A stretch of DNA of 64,000 bases from Clostridium massiliamazoniense (GTDB taxonomy: Bacteria; Bacillota; Clostridia; Clostridiales; Clostridiaceae): contig NZ_LN879468.1 of NCBI RefSeq assembly GCF_001403635.1, forward strand, positions 1,178,001 through 1,242,000, given 5' to 3'. Position numbers and translations under genes: made by a program. The notes beneath the pieces were generated by a model that saw only the letters and a program-made list of their open reading frames with translations, was not told the DNA's origin and made no database searches. Shown in pieces: positions 42,979-52,560 of the stretch (position 1 is the stretch's first letter; each line of letters opens with the position of its first letter).

Positions 42979-44514
42979 TTACCCCATTTGTTGCATAAAA
43001 TAAGACATTTGAGAATTTGCCTTATTCATAGCTACCTCAAGTCTTGTAAATTGCTTATAATAAGCATCTTCCTTACTTTTTAAAGCTTTTGTTAATTGAT
43101 CAATTTTTTTTTGTTGTGTTTCCATCTTTTTAGTTAATTCATTATTAATAGCCGTTGCAGTTCCTTCATAGCCTGCTTTTTTGGCTAGTTTAGATCCTGA
43201 ACTAACAGCAGTATTATTTAAAGTATCTTTTATTTTTCCAAAGGTATCGTTGAGTAATTTTCTTGTCTCTTCACCATTTTCACTTAAGGCTTTAGATAAT
43301 TTATCTTCATCTAAAATTATTTTTCCCTTTTGAGTTCTATAGTCTGGATTAGTTGAAATTCCTATAGCACTTAAATTTAATCCGCTTCCCATTTTAGTTG
43401 AAAGATGTCCTAAAAATTCATTAATAGTTCCTGACAAAATATTATCACTTCTTAATAAGCCTTTCTTTACCTTTGCATTCCAAAGCTTTATTTCATCTTC
43501 ACTCATTTCCTTCTTTTGTTCTTCAGTTAAAGGCTTATATGAAGAATCATTTTTTTCAACTAAAAGTTTATTAACCTTATCAATCATATTATTATAATCA
43601 TTAACAAAGTTTCTTATATTCTCAATAGTTTTTTTTGTATCAGCTTTTCCATTTAATTTACTTTCTTCATAGCCAATAGTAGCCCCTGTACTATCCTTAA
43701 TTTCTTCAGAAACACCATTTATGCTATACTCTACATTGTCTATGATAAATTTATTACTTGAATACTTTTTATCTCTTACTATATTTCCACTCGAATCTTT
43801 TAAATCAACTATGGCATCCTTAGCTTCTATGAATTTAAAGGTATCTTCACCTTTATCATTTTTATTAGCTATACCAGAAATAGACATCTCTAAATTATTA
43901 CTTTCTCCAGTATTTTTCCCTTCTAAAGTAATATTATTTCCCATTTCTGAATAGGAAACTTTAATATCAATTTTATTAACTCCATCTTTTTTATTATGTT
44001 CTGCTATAGCTGTATTAATATTATCTACTATAGCTCTTGAATTTTCTTTTATGGAAATTCCCTCTTTATCTAATAAACTAATATTAATAGTTTCTCCACC
44101 AATCTTTATCTCCACATTATCTCCAGTTGCACCCTTGAAAGCATCCATATTTATAGATAACTTAGATGCACTAGCCATTTGTTTAACAGTAACACTATAA
44201 TTACCTCCCTTAGCACCAGCAAGCCCTCTAGCTGTAACAACTGAATCATTGCTGCTTGTAAAAGCAACAGTTTCATAATTTGAACTTAATAAAAGATTGT
44301 TATCCTTATTAGTAGAAGAACCAATATCTAAATACTTAGTATAAATCCCTCTCATATCTTTCATAATATCTCTATAAATCTCTTGCTTATACTCAACTAA
44401 TAATTTATCCTGTTTAGCTTTATCAACTTTACTTTGATGTGGTTTCATCATTTCCTTAATCATAGTATCAGTATCTAAACCTGAAGAAAGACCACCTAAT
44501 CTCATAAAATTCAC
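42979..44514 (-). CDS. fliD: Flagellar filament cap protein FliD (HAP2)
   Basis: 511 residues: N-terminal FliD domain (MRLGGLSSGLDTDTMIKEMMKP), middle variable and Flagellin_IN-like beta parts, and the C-terminal domain with VNDYNNMIDKVNKLL and TRLEVAMNKANSQMSYF. It forms the cap under which flagellin polymerises. fliS is upstream and the FliT-like chaperone downstream. Confidence 0.95.
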   Translation of the reverse strand: MNFMRLGGLSSGLDTDTMIKEMMKPHQSKVDKAKQDKLLVEYKQEIYRDIMKDMRGIYTKYLDIGSSTNKDNNLLLSSNYETVAFTSSNDSVVTARGLAGAKGGNYSVTVKQMASASKLSINMDAFKGATGDNVEIKIGGETINISLLDKEGISIKENSRAIVDNINTAIAEHNKKDGVNKIDIKVSYSEMGNNITLEGKNTGESNNLEMSISGIANKNDKGEDTFKFIEAKDAIVDLKDSSGNIVRDKKYSSNKFIIDNVEYSINGVSEEIKDSTGATIGYEESKLNGKADTKKTIENIRNFVNDYNNMIDKVNKLLVEKNDSSYKPLTEEQKKEMSEDEIKLWNAKVKKGLLRSDNILSGTINEFLGHLSTKMGSGLNLSAIGISTNPDYRTQKGKIILDEDKLSKALSENGEETRKLLNDTFGKIKDTLNNTAVSSGSKLAKKAGYEGTATAINNELTKKMETQQKKIDQLTKALKSKEDAYYKQFTRLEVAMNKANSQMSYFMQQMG

Positions 44515-44540
44515 TCCTTACTATATAATTCTTAATTTAT

Positions 44541-44927
44541 CTAAGCAAGTTGTCCCTTAGATAACTTATAAGCTTCATGCCACATATCTCTTACTTCCAC
44601 AATTAATCCTATGGCATCATCTAATATTTTTACATCTTTCTTTAAGTTAGCTTCAGCTACTGTTCTATTTATAAAAGCATATAAGTCAAATAAATCCTCT
44701 GCCCACTTTCCTGCTTTTCTATCTAAAGTAGCCATAAGCTCTAAAAATATATCTTGAACCCTAACTAAATTATTGTGTGCATCTGATATATTTTTTTCTT
44801 CTATAGCAATTCTACCCTTTTTAACAAATTTAACTGCTCCATCAACAAGCATTAACAAAAGCTGTTCCCTTGATGCTGATGTTATGCTATTTTCTTTGTA
44901 TGTATTATATCCATTACTTTTATACAA
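44541..44927 (-). CDS. fliS: Flagellin export chaperone FliS
   Basis: 128 residues in the FliS fold: GYNTYKENSITSASREQLLLMLVDGAVKFVKKG at the N-terminus and helical C-terminal part. It binds the flagellin C-terminus before export. I place the start at a TTG (44925-44927) after GGGGGT, giving the MYKSNGYNTY start usual for the family; the ATG 18 bases upstream has no Shine-Dalgarno. First gene of the fliS-fliD unit with a sigma-D promoter. Confidence 0.92.
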   Translation of the reverse strand: MYKSNGYNTYKENSITSASREQLLLMLVDGAVKFVKKGRIAIEEKNISDAHNNLVRVQDIFLELMATLDRKAGKWAEDLFDLYAFINRTVAEANLKKDVKILDDAIGLIVEVRDMWHEAYKLSKGQLA

Positions 44928-44962
44928 GTTAATTACCCCCAACATTAATATTCATAAAATAA

Positions 44963-44990
44963 CAATCGACTAAATTATTCTAAAACTTTA
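44963..44990 (-). promoter_or_regulatory. Sigma-D promoter of fliS-fliD
   Basis: TAAAGTTT (44983-44990), 12 bases, GTCGATTG (44963-44970) on the minus strand. The -35 is perfect; the spacer is one base longer than the others. Confidence 0.6.
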
Positions 44991-45011
44991 GAAAAATCAA
45001 ACTAATTACGC

Positions 45012-45066
45012 AAAAAAGCTCTAACATTTCTTCTACAATAATTTTGTAAAGAAATGAAGAGCTTTT
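45012..45066 (-). terminator. Terminator of the flgM-csrA operon
   Basis: AAAAGCTCT, CATTTCTT and TACAA pair in order with TTGTA, AAGAAATG and AGAGCTTTT, followed by TTTT on the minus strand, about 30 bases after csrA. Confidence 0.88.
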
Positions 45067-45098
45067 AATTGCTAGTTCAATGCTCATAACATTTTGTT

Positions 45099-45317
45099 TT
45101 ATTTATTTTCAATTAATTTAAGTAAACTTAAATCTCCACCTATGGCAGCTTTATTTTCATCTGTAACTTCTAGTACAAGTTCCTTTCTCAATATTGAGAT
45201 TTCCTTTGGTGCATTAATAGAAAGCTTTACTAAACCATCTTCTATTTTCATTACTGATATTTCGATGTTCTCTCCAATTAATATGCTTTCACCCTTTTTC
45301 CTTGATAATACTAGCAT
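45099..45317 (-). CDS. csrA: RNA-binding translational regulator CsrA
   Basis: 72 residues starting [18 protein letters not shown], the invariant CsrA start with the RNA-binding Arg/Lys strand, and the [17 protein letters not shown] core. It blocks translation of target mRNAs at GGA sites; the fliC leader offers two such sites. It begins one base after the fliW stop, so the antagonist and the regulator are made together. Confidence 0.96.
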   Translation of the reverse strand: MLVLSRKKGESILIGENIEISVMKIEDGLVKLSINAPKEISILRKELVLEVTDENKAAIGGDLSLLKLIENK

Positions 45318-45318
45318 A

Positions 45319-45747
45319 CTACTTTCCCCCCATTAAAGGTTCTTTTATCTTATATTTATCATTATTTAATATTATTTGCTTACCTTTTTTGTTTTTTATA
45401 TTTATTATTATAGGTGCTCTTAAATTAGTTGTTATTTTTTCTGGTACTGCATTTAATGTTACAGTATTCATAACAGCAACATCCTCATAACTCTCTATAT
45501 CCAATTCCTTAATAGTAGCTTCATCTAATTCTATTTCATAATCTTGTCTTACACTAAAAGGACTAACCACAATAAGCCCTACAGCTTTTTCTTCAATAGA
45601 TTGTAATAAGTTAAACATGGAATTTTGCTCTATTTCAACTAAAACAAATTTTTTTAAATTATTAAATCCCAAAAGTGGTTTTTCAAAAACTACAATATTT
45701 TCTTCATTATAGCTTATAGTCCCATAATTCAACGTCTCTAAATTCAT
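45319..45747 (-). CDS. fliW: Flagellar assembly factor FliW
   Basis: 142 residues, FliW family ([52 protein letters not shown]). It binds CsrA or flagellin, so that unexported flagellin traps FliW and lets CsrA shut flagellin translation. Located between flgL and csrA, as in Bacillus. Confidence 0.95.
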   Translation of the reverse strand: MNLETLNYGTISYNEENIVVFEKPLLGFNNLKKFVLVEIEQNSMFNLLQSIEEKAVGLIVVSPFSVRQDYEIELDEATIKELDIESYEDVAVMNTVTLNAVPEKITTNLRAPIIINIKNKKGKQIILNNDKYKIKEPLMGGK

Positions 45748-45888
45748 AATGTCACCCTCCTATATTGGTTCTATATCTTTTATCTTAACCCATTAAATAA
45801 AAGCAGTCTAGATGAAAGGCACAAGCTTTCTATATCTTTTACATTAATTTTATAATTCACATCTAGTAAATTACATTACAAAATTTAC

Positions 45889-46881
45889 TTATCTTATGTA
45901 ATCTAATAAAGATGGTTGTAATACCTTTGCTGAAGTTTGTAATGATGCCATATATATAGTCCTCATTGTTTCACTTTCTATACTCTTTTCCGTAAAATTA
46001 ACATCTTCTGTTTTCGATAAAACTTCCTTTAAATTTAGGTTTTCTTCTTCATTTTTACTTTGGGCTGATTCCATTCTATTTTGTTTAGCCCCAACCTCTG
46101 CCCTTATAGTTAGTAAATTATCTATAGCATCTGTTACACCCTTAAGATTTTCTTCTATTACCTTGTTTCTATCAACAATATCTGGTGAATTTATATTGCT
46201 TATTAACTCTCCTAATAAATTCATCATATTCAGTTCTTCTCCAGCTTCATTTTTAAAGCTTATTATATCTTTTGCAGTAACGTTATAATCCATTACTACA
46301 CCTTTAGATATTTCTACATTTAAATCTCGTCCTATCATTACTAATTCATCTAAATGTTTTGAATTATCAGTACCCTCTTTTATGGCTACACCTTCTTTAC
46401 TAATATAATTTAAAAATGAATTTCCTAAGTTATCTTTTTCTGTTCCTACTGGCTTAAATGCTCCTCTTGTTCCACCAAAAATATATCTTCCATCAAAGCT
46501 TGTATTTAAAATAGTTCCTATTTCTTCTATTCTTTGATTAATTTCATCACCTATGGCCTTTCTTTCATCTTCTCCATAAGCTGCATTCCCTGCTGATACA
46601 GTTAATTCTCTTATTCTTTGCATTGTATCTGTTAGTTGTCCTAAGGCTGTATCTGTTGCATCTAACCAATTTATAGTATCCTTAATATTAGTATTGTATT
46701 GCTCATTTGCTTCAATATCTGCATTTAACTGCATACTTCTAGCCACTATAAATGGATTATCAGAAGGTCTATGAACTGTTTTTCCTGTAGTCAATTGATT
46801 TTGTATTTTTTGCATTTGATTTAAATTTCTATTCATATTGTTAAGATATCTAGTTGTCATCATTTTATTGGTAACTCTCAT
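45889..46881 (-). CDS. flgL: Hook-filament junction protein FlgL (HAP3)
   Basis: 330 residues; flagellin-like ends (RVTNKMMTTRYLNNMNRNLNQMQKIQNQLTTGK; MRTIYMASLQTSAKVLQPSLLDYI) and GRYIFGG in the middle. Links hook to filament and is encoded 12 bases after flgK. Confidence 0.95.
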   Translation of the reverse strand: MRVTNKMMTTRYLNNMNRNLNQMQKIQNQLTTGKTVHRPSDNPFIVARSMQLNADIEANEQYNTNIKDTINWLDATDTALGQLTDTMQRIRELTVSAGNAAYGEDERKAIGDEINQRIEEIGTILNTSFDGRYIFGGTRGAFKPVGTEKDNLGNSFLNYISKEGVAIKEGTDNSKHLDELVMIGRDLNVEISKGVVMDYNVTAKDIISFKNEAGEELNMMNLLGELISNINSPDIVDRNKVIEENLKGVTDAIDNLLTIRAEVGAKQNRMESAQSKNEEENLNLKEVLSKTEDVNFTEKSIESETMRTIYMASLQTSAKVLQPSLLDYIR

Positions 46882-46893
46882 TTAAACTCCCCC

Positions 46894-48711
46894 TTATCTC
46901 TTCAATCCATTTACAACAACATCTAGTAATTCATCTACTGTTGAAATTACTTTAGCATTTGCATTATAAGCATGTTGAAATTGAACTAAATTTATAGTTT
47001 CTTCATCTAAATTAACCCCTGATATACTCTCTCTTTGCATTGCTATATCCATAACTAAGTTACTTTGATTTTCAACCATTCTTTGTGCTTCCTGACTTTG
47101 CACGCCGAGTCTATCTATAATGTCCTTATAGTAACCTTCCATATTCATTCCAGAAGTATTATTTTCTATAGTCATTCCATTATTTATTAATCTATTTCCA
47201 CCTTTACTTAAGTCAAACAAATCTGCTCTTTTTCTTATGGTTCCACCTATATTTTGTAACTTTATCATTGAATTTCTAAGTTGAGCAATAGCTAATGCTC
47301 TTTCTCCATCAGTTTCACCATCTACATTATTATTAGCTGTATATGGATAATCACTATCATGAGTTTTTGTTTTTAACTTCATAGGATCTTTTAAAAGTTC
47401 CTTATTTATTGTTATAGTAGCAGCCCTTATGGAGCCTTCTTCTTCTAAAAGTTTATCTAAATTAATTACTGTCCCATCTATTCCATATTTAGCAATTGCT
47501 GAATTTACAAAGAAAGGCATATAATCCTTATCTGGATATCCATTTCCACCTATAGCATTTTCAACTCCAGAATGTATAGCATTTACCGATAAAGCTAATC
47601 CAAGTGCCATTCTATCAAGTTGCTTTATATAATCATTTAGATCCTTTTGTACTGACATTGCACCAGATAATTCACCGTGATTTGGTGTAAACACCATAAG
47701 TTCACTAGCTGTTATAGTTTCATTATTTCTAAGAGGTGAACCATCACCTTTTACTGCCATTCCCCTTGAATCTGATAAAATAACTCTAGAGTTTTCTATT
47801 TGCTTAAGAGTTTCATCAGTAACATCCCTAATAGTTAAAGTTTTTATATTATTTTCACTATCCATATTTCCTAATTGGTAATAGCTTATTTTATATGTAG
47901 TTCCAGAAGGGTCAGTATTATCCCTCTCTATAGTATTTATATATGATAATCTCGTATAATCACTATTAGGATTAGCATTAACAAGAGGTGGAACTGAACT
48001 TAATGTCCCGCCCTGTGCTCTTACATTAATTCCTTCAAACCCTTCTTTATCTACAGAAATTCCAAACTTCCTACTCAACTCATCTAAAAGTAAATCTCTC
48101 TTATCCATTAAATCATTTGGAGAATTTCCTGATATACTTACAGTGGTAATCTCTTTGTTAAGTTGATTTATCTGATCTAACATTGAGTTTATACCATTAA
48201 CTGAATTTCTTATTTCATTTTGAGCATTATTTCTTAATTCTTCTAATCTCTTAGCTGTATGATTTAATGCATCTGTTAAAGCTAAACTTTGTTGTACAAC
48301 TACTGTTCTATTATTAGAGCTTTGAGGTTGTTTTGAAAGTTCTTGCCATGAATCAAAGAATTTACTCATAAGATTAGCTATTCCTGTATCTGATGGTTCA
48401 TTAAATATTCCTTCAACTTGGCTTAAATAACTACTTCTCATATCATAAGTACCCAAAATAGAATTTTCATTTCTAACTTGATAATCTAAAAAGTTATTTC
48501 TAACTCTTTCAATAGCTTGAACTTGTGCCCCTGTACCTACTTGTCCAACTCCATTACTTAAACTCTGTGCTCTATTTGTAACTATTTTAGCCCTTTGTTT
48601 AGTATAGCCTGCCGTATTAGCATTTGATACATTATGAGATGTAGTATTAAGACTTTGTTGTGCAGTAAACATCCCACTTCTTCCGACATTTAACGTAGAA
48701 AATAAACTCAT
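46894..48711 (-). CDS. flgK: Hook-filament junction protein FlgK (HAP1)
   Basis: 605 residues: N-terminal GRSGMFTAQQSLNTTSHNVSNANTAGYTKQRA, central LKDQRDLLLDELS-like helix (MDKRDLLLDELSRKFG), and C-terminal NLDEETINLVQFQHAYNANAKVI. First junction protein on the hook. FlgN, encoded upstream, is its chaperone. Confidence 0.96.
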   Translation of the reverse strand: MSLFSTLNVGRSGMFTAQQSLNTTSHNVSNANTAGYTKQRAKIVTNRAQSLSNGVGQVGTGAQVQAIERVRNNFLDYQVRNENSILGTYDMRSSYLSQVEGIFNEPSDTGIANLMSKFFDSWQELSKQPQSSNNRTVVVQQSLALTDALNHTAKRLEELRNNAQNEIRNSVNGINSMLDQINQLNKEITTVSISGNSPNDLMDKRDLLLDELSRKFGISVDKEGFEGINVRAQGGTLSSVPPLVNANPNSDYTRLSYINTIERDNTDPSGTTYKISYYQLGNMDSENNIKTLTIRDVTDETLKQIENSRVILSDSRGMAVKGDGSPLRNNETITASELMVFTPNHGELSGAMSVQKDLNDYIKQLDRMALGLALSVNAIHSGVENAIGGNGYPDKDYMPFFVNSAIAKYGIDGTVINLDKLLEEEGSIRAATITINKELLKDPMKLKTKTHDSDYPYTANNNVDGETDGERALAIAQLRNSMIKLQNIGGTIRKRADLFDLSKGGNRLINNGMTIENNTSGMNMEGYYKDIIDRLGVQSQEAQRMVENQSNLVMDIAMQRESISGVNLDEETINLVQFQHAYNANAKVISTVDELLDVVVNGLKR

Positions 48712-48765
48712 AAATTTTTCCCCTTTATTACTTAAACTTATATATTATAAACTTTGACTTAACCC

Positions 48766-49173
48766 TTAAATACGTCCATAAGAATTATAGGTTTTTGCTT
48801 GCCTATTTGGATTAAGTATCATAAGCATCTTAGTATTATAAGAAATTTGTTGTTTTAACAATAGCTCATTACTTTCTTTTTGTAACTTTAAAAGTTCTAC
48901 TAATTTCTTAGCTTCTCTAAATAATTCTTCAAGCTCCTTATCTTTACTATTAAAAACAATCTCCTTTAAGGAAACTCCATTTAAAACTCTTCTTCTTTTT
49001 ACTTCTAACTCTGCTATTTCTTTATTACATAACTTTATTTCATCTACTATAGATTCCACCTCTATAGGATCATTACTCATTATCAACTTATATTGCTTAT
49101 CAAGTAACTTTAATAATTTTTTTAATCCTATAGATTCTTCATCAATAATATTTTTTAAAACTATTAAATCCAT
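48766..49173 (-). CDS. flgN: FlgN-type chaperone for FlgK/FlgL
   Basis: 135 helical residues ending with LMILNPNRQAKTYNSYG, the end typical of FlgN in Firmicutes. The start shares one base with the flgM stop. Located directly before flgK. Confidence 0.9.
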   Translation of the reverse strand: MDLIVLKNIIDEESIGLKKLLKLLDKQYKLIMSNDPIEVESIVDEIKLCNKEIAELEVKRRRVLNGVSLKEIVFNSKDKELEELFREAKKLVELLKLQKESNELLLKQQISYNTKMLMILNPNRQAKTYNSYGRI

Positions 49174-49451
49174 TAAATATTATTACCCCTCATTCTTTCA
49201 ACCATAGCTTTAGCTAAATCTTCACTATTAACTTTATATGTTCCATTTTTTATAGCTTCTTTTATTCTTTCTATATCCTTACTATGATCAACCTTTATAT
49301 CTAAACTTTTATTTTGTATTGATTTAGCTACATTAGAAATTTCTAGTTTGTCTCTTAACTGTATATTTTCTTTTTTAACAGAATTATTCACCTTACTTTT
49401 TCCATAACTATTCATTATTCTATTAGTTGAATTTATACCATTTATATTCAT
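49173..49451 (-). CDS. flgM: Anti-sigma-28 factor FlgM
   Basis: 92 residues with a disordered N-terminus and C-terminal sigma-binding helices (RDKLEISNVAKSIQ, IERIKEAIKNGTYKVNSEDLAKAMVERM). It inhibits SigD until secreted or otherwise inactivated after hook completion. It has AAGGAGGAA upstream and a sigma-D-type promoter, so SigD probably drives its own inhibitor. Confidence 0.94.
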   Translation of the reverse strand: MNINGINSTNRIMNSYGKSKVNNSVKKENIQLRDKLEISNVAKSIQNKSLDIKVDHSKDIERIKEAIKNGTYKVNSEDLAKAMVERMRGNNI

Positions 49452-49496
49452 AACAAATTCCTCCTTTAGCTACTCTCTATTTCTTCTATAATAATA

Positions 49497-49523
49497 TTAT
49501 CGTATATAAATTTATTTTATTTA
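49497..49523 (-). promoter_or_regulatory. Sigma-D promoter of flgM operon
   Basis: TAAATAAA (49516-49523), 11 bases, TACGATAA (49497-49504) on the minus strand, about 45 bases before flgM. The -10 differs from GCCGATAA at two positions. Confidence 0.6.
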
Positions 49524-49558
49524 TACTTATTTTTAATTAAAAATGAAAAAAAATCAAA

Positions 49559-49606
49559 CAAAGAAAGCCATATTTTACCTATAAACGACAAAATACGACT
49601 TTCTTT
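49559..49606 (-). terminator. Terminator of the che-fliM-fliY operon
   Basis: AAAGAAAG pairs with CTTTCTTT and the arms continue inwards with mostly A-T pairs; T-rich sequence follows. It lies a few bases after the fliY stop. Confidence 0.7.
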
Positions 49607-49610
49607 TTTA

Positions 49611-50759
49611 TTACTTTAAACTATTTAATCTTTCTTTTCCACTTACTATACTAGTAATTCTAACACCAAAGTTTTCATCAACAACAACAACTTCTCCATA
49701 AGCTATCATTTTTCCATTTACTAATATTTCTACTGGTTCATCAGCTAATTTATCTAGCTCTATTAAGGATCCAACCCCTAAATTTAATATATCCTTTATA
49801 CTCTTCTTAGTTCTTCCTAGAAGCACTGAAACTTCTAAAGGAACATCCATTATTAAATCTATATTATTATATCCTGAAACATTAGTATTTTGTTCTAAGC
49901 TCTCAAATTTTACATTATGTACCTCCACAGGTTGTCTAGGAGGTTCCACTCTAACTGACTCCTCATATGTACTAACTAGTTCATTAACTATAGGTTTTGG
50001 TTCTACATAGGTGTTTTCAATTGGAGCTATTGGTTCATTTTCACTTACAGAAGCTACTGAATCACTTTCATTGCTTTCAGTATCTTCTCCCATCATTATA
50101 GATATAATCCTTCTTCCTGTTTTTATAGGAAGTATTTGCATTATATTACTATCAACTAAATCACCAATATTTAAATTAAAACTAACACTTATAATAGCCT
50201 CTTCATCTCTTAAATCATCTGCAATAGGCTCACTTAAGGTATTCCAAGTCCTAGAATTTGGTGGCGATATGTTTACTTCTCTTGCAAACATTGTTGCCAT
50301 GGAAGTTGCTGCTGAACCTATCATTTGATTCATCGCTTCTTGCACTGCACTTATTTCAATTTCACTAAGCTCTGTAGCTGTAGCTTCTCCATTTCCACCC
50401 ATCATTAAATTAGCAATAACAGCTGCATCAGGAATTTTCATTATTAATATATTTTTTCCAACTATCCCTGATGTATATTCAACCTCTAATAAAATATTAG
50501 GAACATCAAAATTATTTTTTAATTCACCAATAGTAGTTACTCCTACAATTGGTGTAGTTATATTAACAGGTTGATTTAATATTTGTGATAAAGCTGTTGA
50601 AGCTGAACCCATAGAAATATTCCCTATTTCTCCAAGTAAATCCTTATCTAATTCTGATAATACTACTTCTTCTACTTCTGGTTCCCCTTCTCCATTATTA
50701 TCTTCTCCAACATTAAGTAAAGAATCTATTTCTTCCTGTGATAAAAATCCATCACTCAT
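49611..50759 (-). CDS. fliY: Flagellar motor switch phosphatase FliY
   Basis: 382 residues: an N-terminal CheY-binding peptide (FLSQEEIDSLLN), a CheC-like phosphatase domain (DKDLLGEIGNISMGSASTALS, ISAVQEAMNQMIGSAATSM), a linker rich in Pro and Glu, and a C-terminal FliN/SpoA domain (VPLEVSVLLGRTKKSIKDIL). The start is the ATG that overlaps the fliM stop, after GAAGAGGTGG. It acts in the C ring and removes phosphate from CheY-P. Confidence 0.95.
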   Translation of the reverse strand: MSDGFLSQEEIDSLLNVGEDNNGEGEPEVEEVVLSELDKDLLGEIGNISMGSASTALSQILNQPVNITTPIVGVTTIGELKNNFDVPNILLEVEYTSGIVGKNILIMKIPDAAVIANLMMGGNGEATATELSEIEISAVQEAMNQMIGSAATSMATMFAREVNISPPNSRTWNTLSEPIADDLRDEEAIISVSFNLNIGDLVDSNIMQILPIKTGRRIISIMMGEDTESNESDSVASVSENEPIAPIENTYVEPKPIVNELVSTYEESVRVEPPRQPVEVHNVKFESLEQNTNVSGYNNIDLIMDVPLEVSVLLGRTKKSIKDILNLGVGSLIELDKLADEPVEILVNGKMIAYGEVVVVDENFGVRITSIVSGKERLNSLK

Positions 50760-51747
50760 TATTTTCCACCACCTCTTCAATTGTGTCGAGAATCTCTAAT
50801 CCTCTATATTTTCCTATTAATCCAGGTTTCCCATAATAACAGCTTCTGTCCCCTACAATAACCTTTATAGGTTCCTTTGTAGTTGTATTCAATGTAACAA
50901 CATCTCCTACAGCAAGCTTTAAAAATTCATCAATGGTAATATTCCCTTTACCAAGCTCTGCTTCTAAATTTATACTCACTTCATTAATATTTCTTTGAAG
51001 TTTAAATCTATTTTCTGTCTTATCCTCTTCTGCATTATGTTCAAACCAATGCTGAACTACCAATTTATCCATGATTTTTTCAATACTTAAATATGGTAAA
51101 CAAAGATTTATGAAACTTGTTCCACTTCCCATTTCTATAGAAAAAGTAATTAGAGCAACTGGTTCAGTTGGTGCTATAGTTTGATTAAGTGCTGGATTAG
51201 TTTCCATCCCCTCAATCTCTGAAGTAACATCTAAAATTTCGCTCCAAGCTACTTTTATATTCTCTATTACTCCCTCTGCAACTTGTTTTACTATATTTTT
51301 ATCTATATCAGTAAACTCCTTGCTTATTTGCTTTCTGTCACCATTTCCCCCAAGAAGTATATCTATAATTTGAAAACTAAAAGATGGATTAAATTCAAAT
51401 ACAAGAGTTCCATTCAGTGGAGCTAATTTAAAATTCATAAGAATTGTAGGATTAGGCACCGAATGTATAAATTCTTCATAGGTTAACTGTTCAACAGTTA
51501 CTAATTTAACTTTAGCATTTTTTCTTACTCTTCCTGTTAAATAGTTAGATAATACCCTTGCAAAATTATCATGTATTAATTCTAAAGTTCTTATTTGTTC
51601 CTTAGAAAATTTCTGAGGACTTTTAAAATCATAGACTTTTACCTTTGCTTCTACTTTGTCCTGTTCTAATTGTTCAGGTTCAACTTCTCCTGTAGATAAT
51701 GCAGATAGGAGTGCATCTATTTCACTCTGTGACAATACCTCACTCAC
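50752..51747 (-). CDS. fliM: Flagellar motor switch protein FliM
   Basis: 331 residues with the CheY-P binding N-terminal peptide (VLSQSEIDALLSAL), the CheC-like middle domain and a C-terminal SpoA domain. The YEEFIHSVPNPTILMNFKLAPL segment is characteristic. It overlaps fliY at its end. Confidence 0.97.
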   Translation of the reverse strand: MSEVLSQSEIDALLSALSTGEVEPEQLEQDKVEAKVKVYDFKSPQKFSKEQIRTLELIHDNFARVLSNYLTGRVRKNAKVKLVTVEQLTYEEFIHSVPNPTILMNFKLAPLNGTLVFEFNPSFSFQIIDILLGGNGDRKQISKEFTDIDKNIVKQVAEGVIENIKVAWSEILDVTSEIEGMETNPALNQTIAPTEPVALITFSIEMGSGTSFINLCLPYLSIEKIMDKLVVQHWFEHNAEEDKTENRFKLQRNINEVSINLEAELGKGNITIDEFLKLAVGDVVTLNTTTKEPIKVIVGDRSCYYGKPGLIGKYRGLEILDTIEEVVENNE

Positions 51748-51765
51748 TATATCCCCTCATTTCAA

Positions 51766-52167
51766 TTAATTACCTAATAATTTATTTAAATCAACTAAAG
51801 TAACTATTCTATTTTTTAAGTTAACTATTCCCTTAACATATTCTTTTCCTAACTCATTATCAAATTTTTGAATTATTTTTTCATCAATTTCTAGAACCTC
51901 TTCAACTTCATCAACTAAAATTGCAATTTCCTCTTCCTCTATGTCAATAATTATTACATTTCTTTGACTGTTATCTTCCTTATCTATATTTAAAAGTAAA
52001 TTTATATCTAACAAAGACAATATATTTCCTCTTAAATTAATAAGTCCCTTTATATGCATAGGTGCTTTTGGAACCTTTGTTATTTCCATAACATCTGTTA
52101 TGCTTTGAACCTTAGCTGTTTCAACTGCAAACAATTCATCTTTTAATTTAAATATTACTATTTGCAT
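51766..52167 (-). CDS. cheW: Chemotaxis adaptor CheW
   Basis: 133-residue CheW/CheW-like adaptor (VIFKLKDELFAVETAKVQSI, VPKAPMHIKGLINLRGNILSLLDI). It links receptors to CheA. It lies between cheY and fliM; a second cheW heads the operon. Confidence 0.94.
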   Translation of the reverse strand: MQIVIFKLKDELFAVETAKVQSITDVMEITKVPKAPMHIKGLINLRGNILSLLDINLLLNIDKEDNSQRNVIIIDIEEEEIAILVDEVEEVLEIDEKIIQKFDNELGKEYVKGIVNLKNRIVTLVDLNKLLGN

Positions 52168-52177
52168 TTTCTACTCC

Positions 52178-52537
52178 TTACTTCATAGCTTTATTTATAG
52201 CTTCTAAAACTCTATTAGCTTGAAAAGGCTTTACTATAAAGTCTTTTGCCCCTGCTTTTATAGCATCCATAACCATTCCTTGTTGTCCCATTGCACTACA
52301 CATTACCACTCTAGCATTTGGGTCGAAGGCTTTTATAGCTTTAACTGCCTCTATTCCATCCATCTCTGGCATTGTTATATCCATAGTTACTACATCTGGC
52401 TTTTCTTGTTTATATAATTCAACTGCTTTTAAGCCATTACTTGCTTCTCCTATTACTTCAAATCCATTTTTTGTTAATATATCCTTTACCATCATTCTCA
52501 TAAACGCTGCGTCATCTACTATTAATACTCTTGCCAT
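52178..52537 (-). CDS. cheY: Chemotaxis response regulator CheY
   Basis: 119 residues, one receiver domain: Asp8-Asp9 acidic pair, phospho-acceptor Asp53 (VTMDITMPEMDG), Lys in VKPF. The CheY-P target is FliM and FliY. No output domain. Confidence 0.97.
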   Translation of the reverse strand: MARVLIVDDAAFMRMMVKDILTKNGFEVIGEASNGLKAVELYKQEKPDVVTMDITMPEMDGIEAVKAIKAFDPNARVVMCSAMGQQGMVMDAIKAGAKDFIVKPFQANRVLEAINKAMK

Positions 52538-52560
52538 TTCAAATTCCTCCCTAAACTTAA

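Noticed and set aside
44928-44945. Longer FliS start at ATG 44945
   Set aside because: No Shine-Dalgarno precedes it; GGGGGT sits between it and a TTG that gives the conserved FliS N-terminus.
45783-45870. CTAGATG/CATCTAG inverted repeat between flgL and fliW
   Set aside because: Only 7 bp with about 60 bases between the arms; not a convincing terminator or element.
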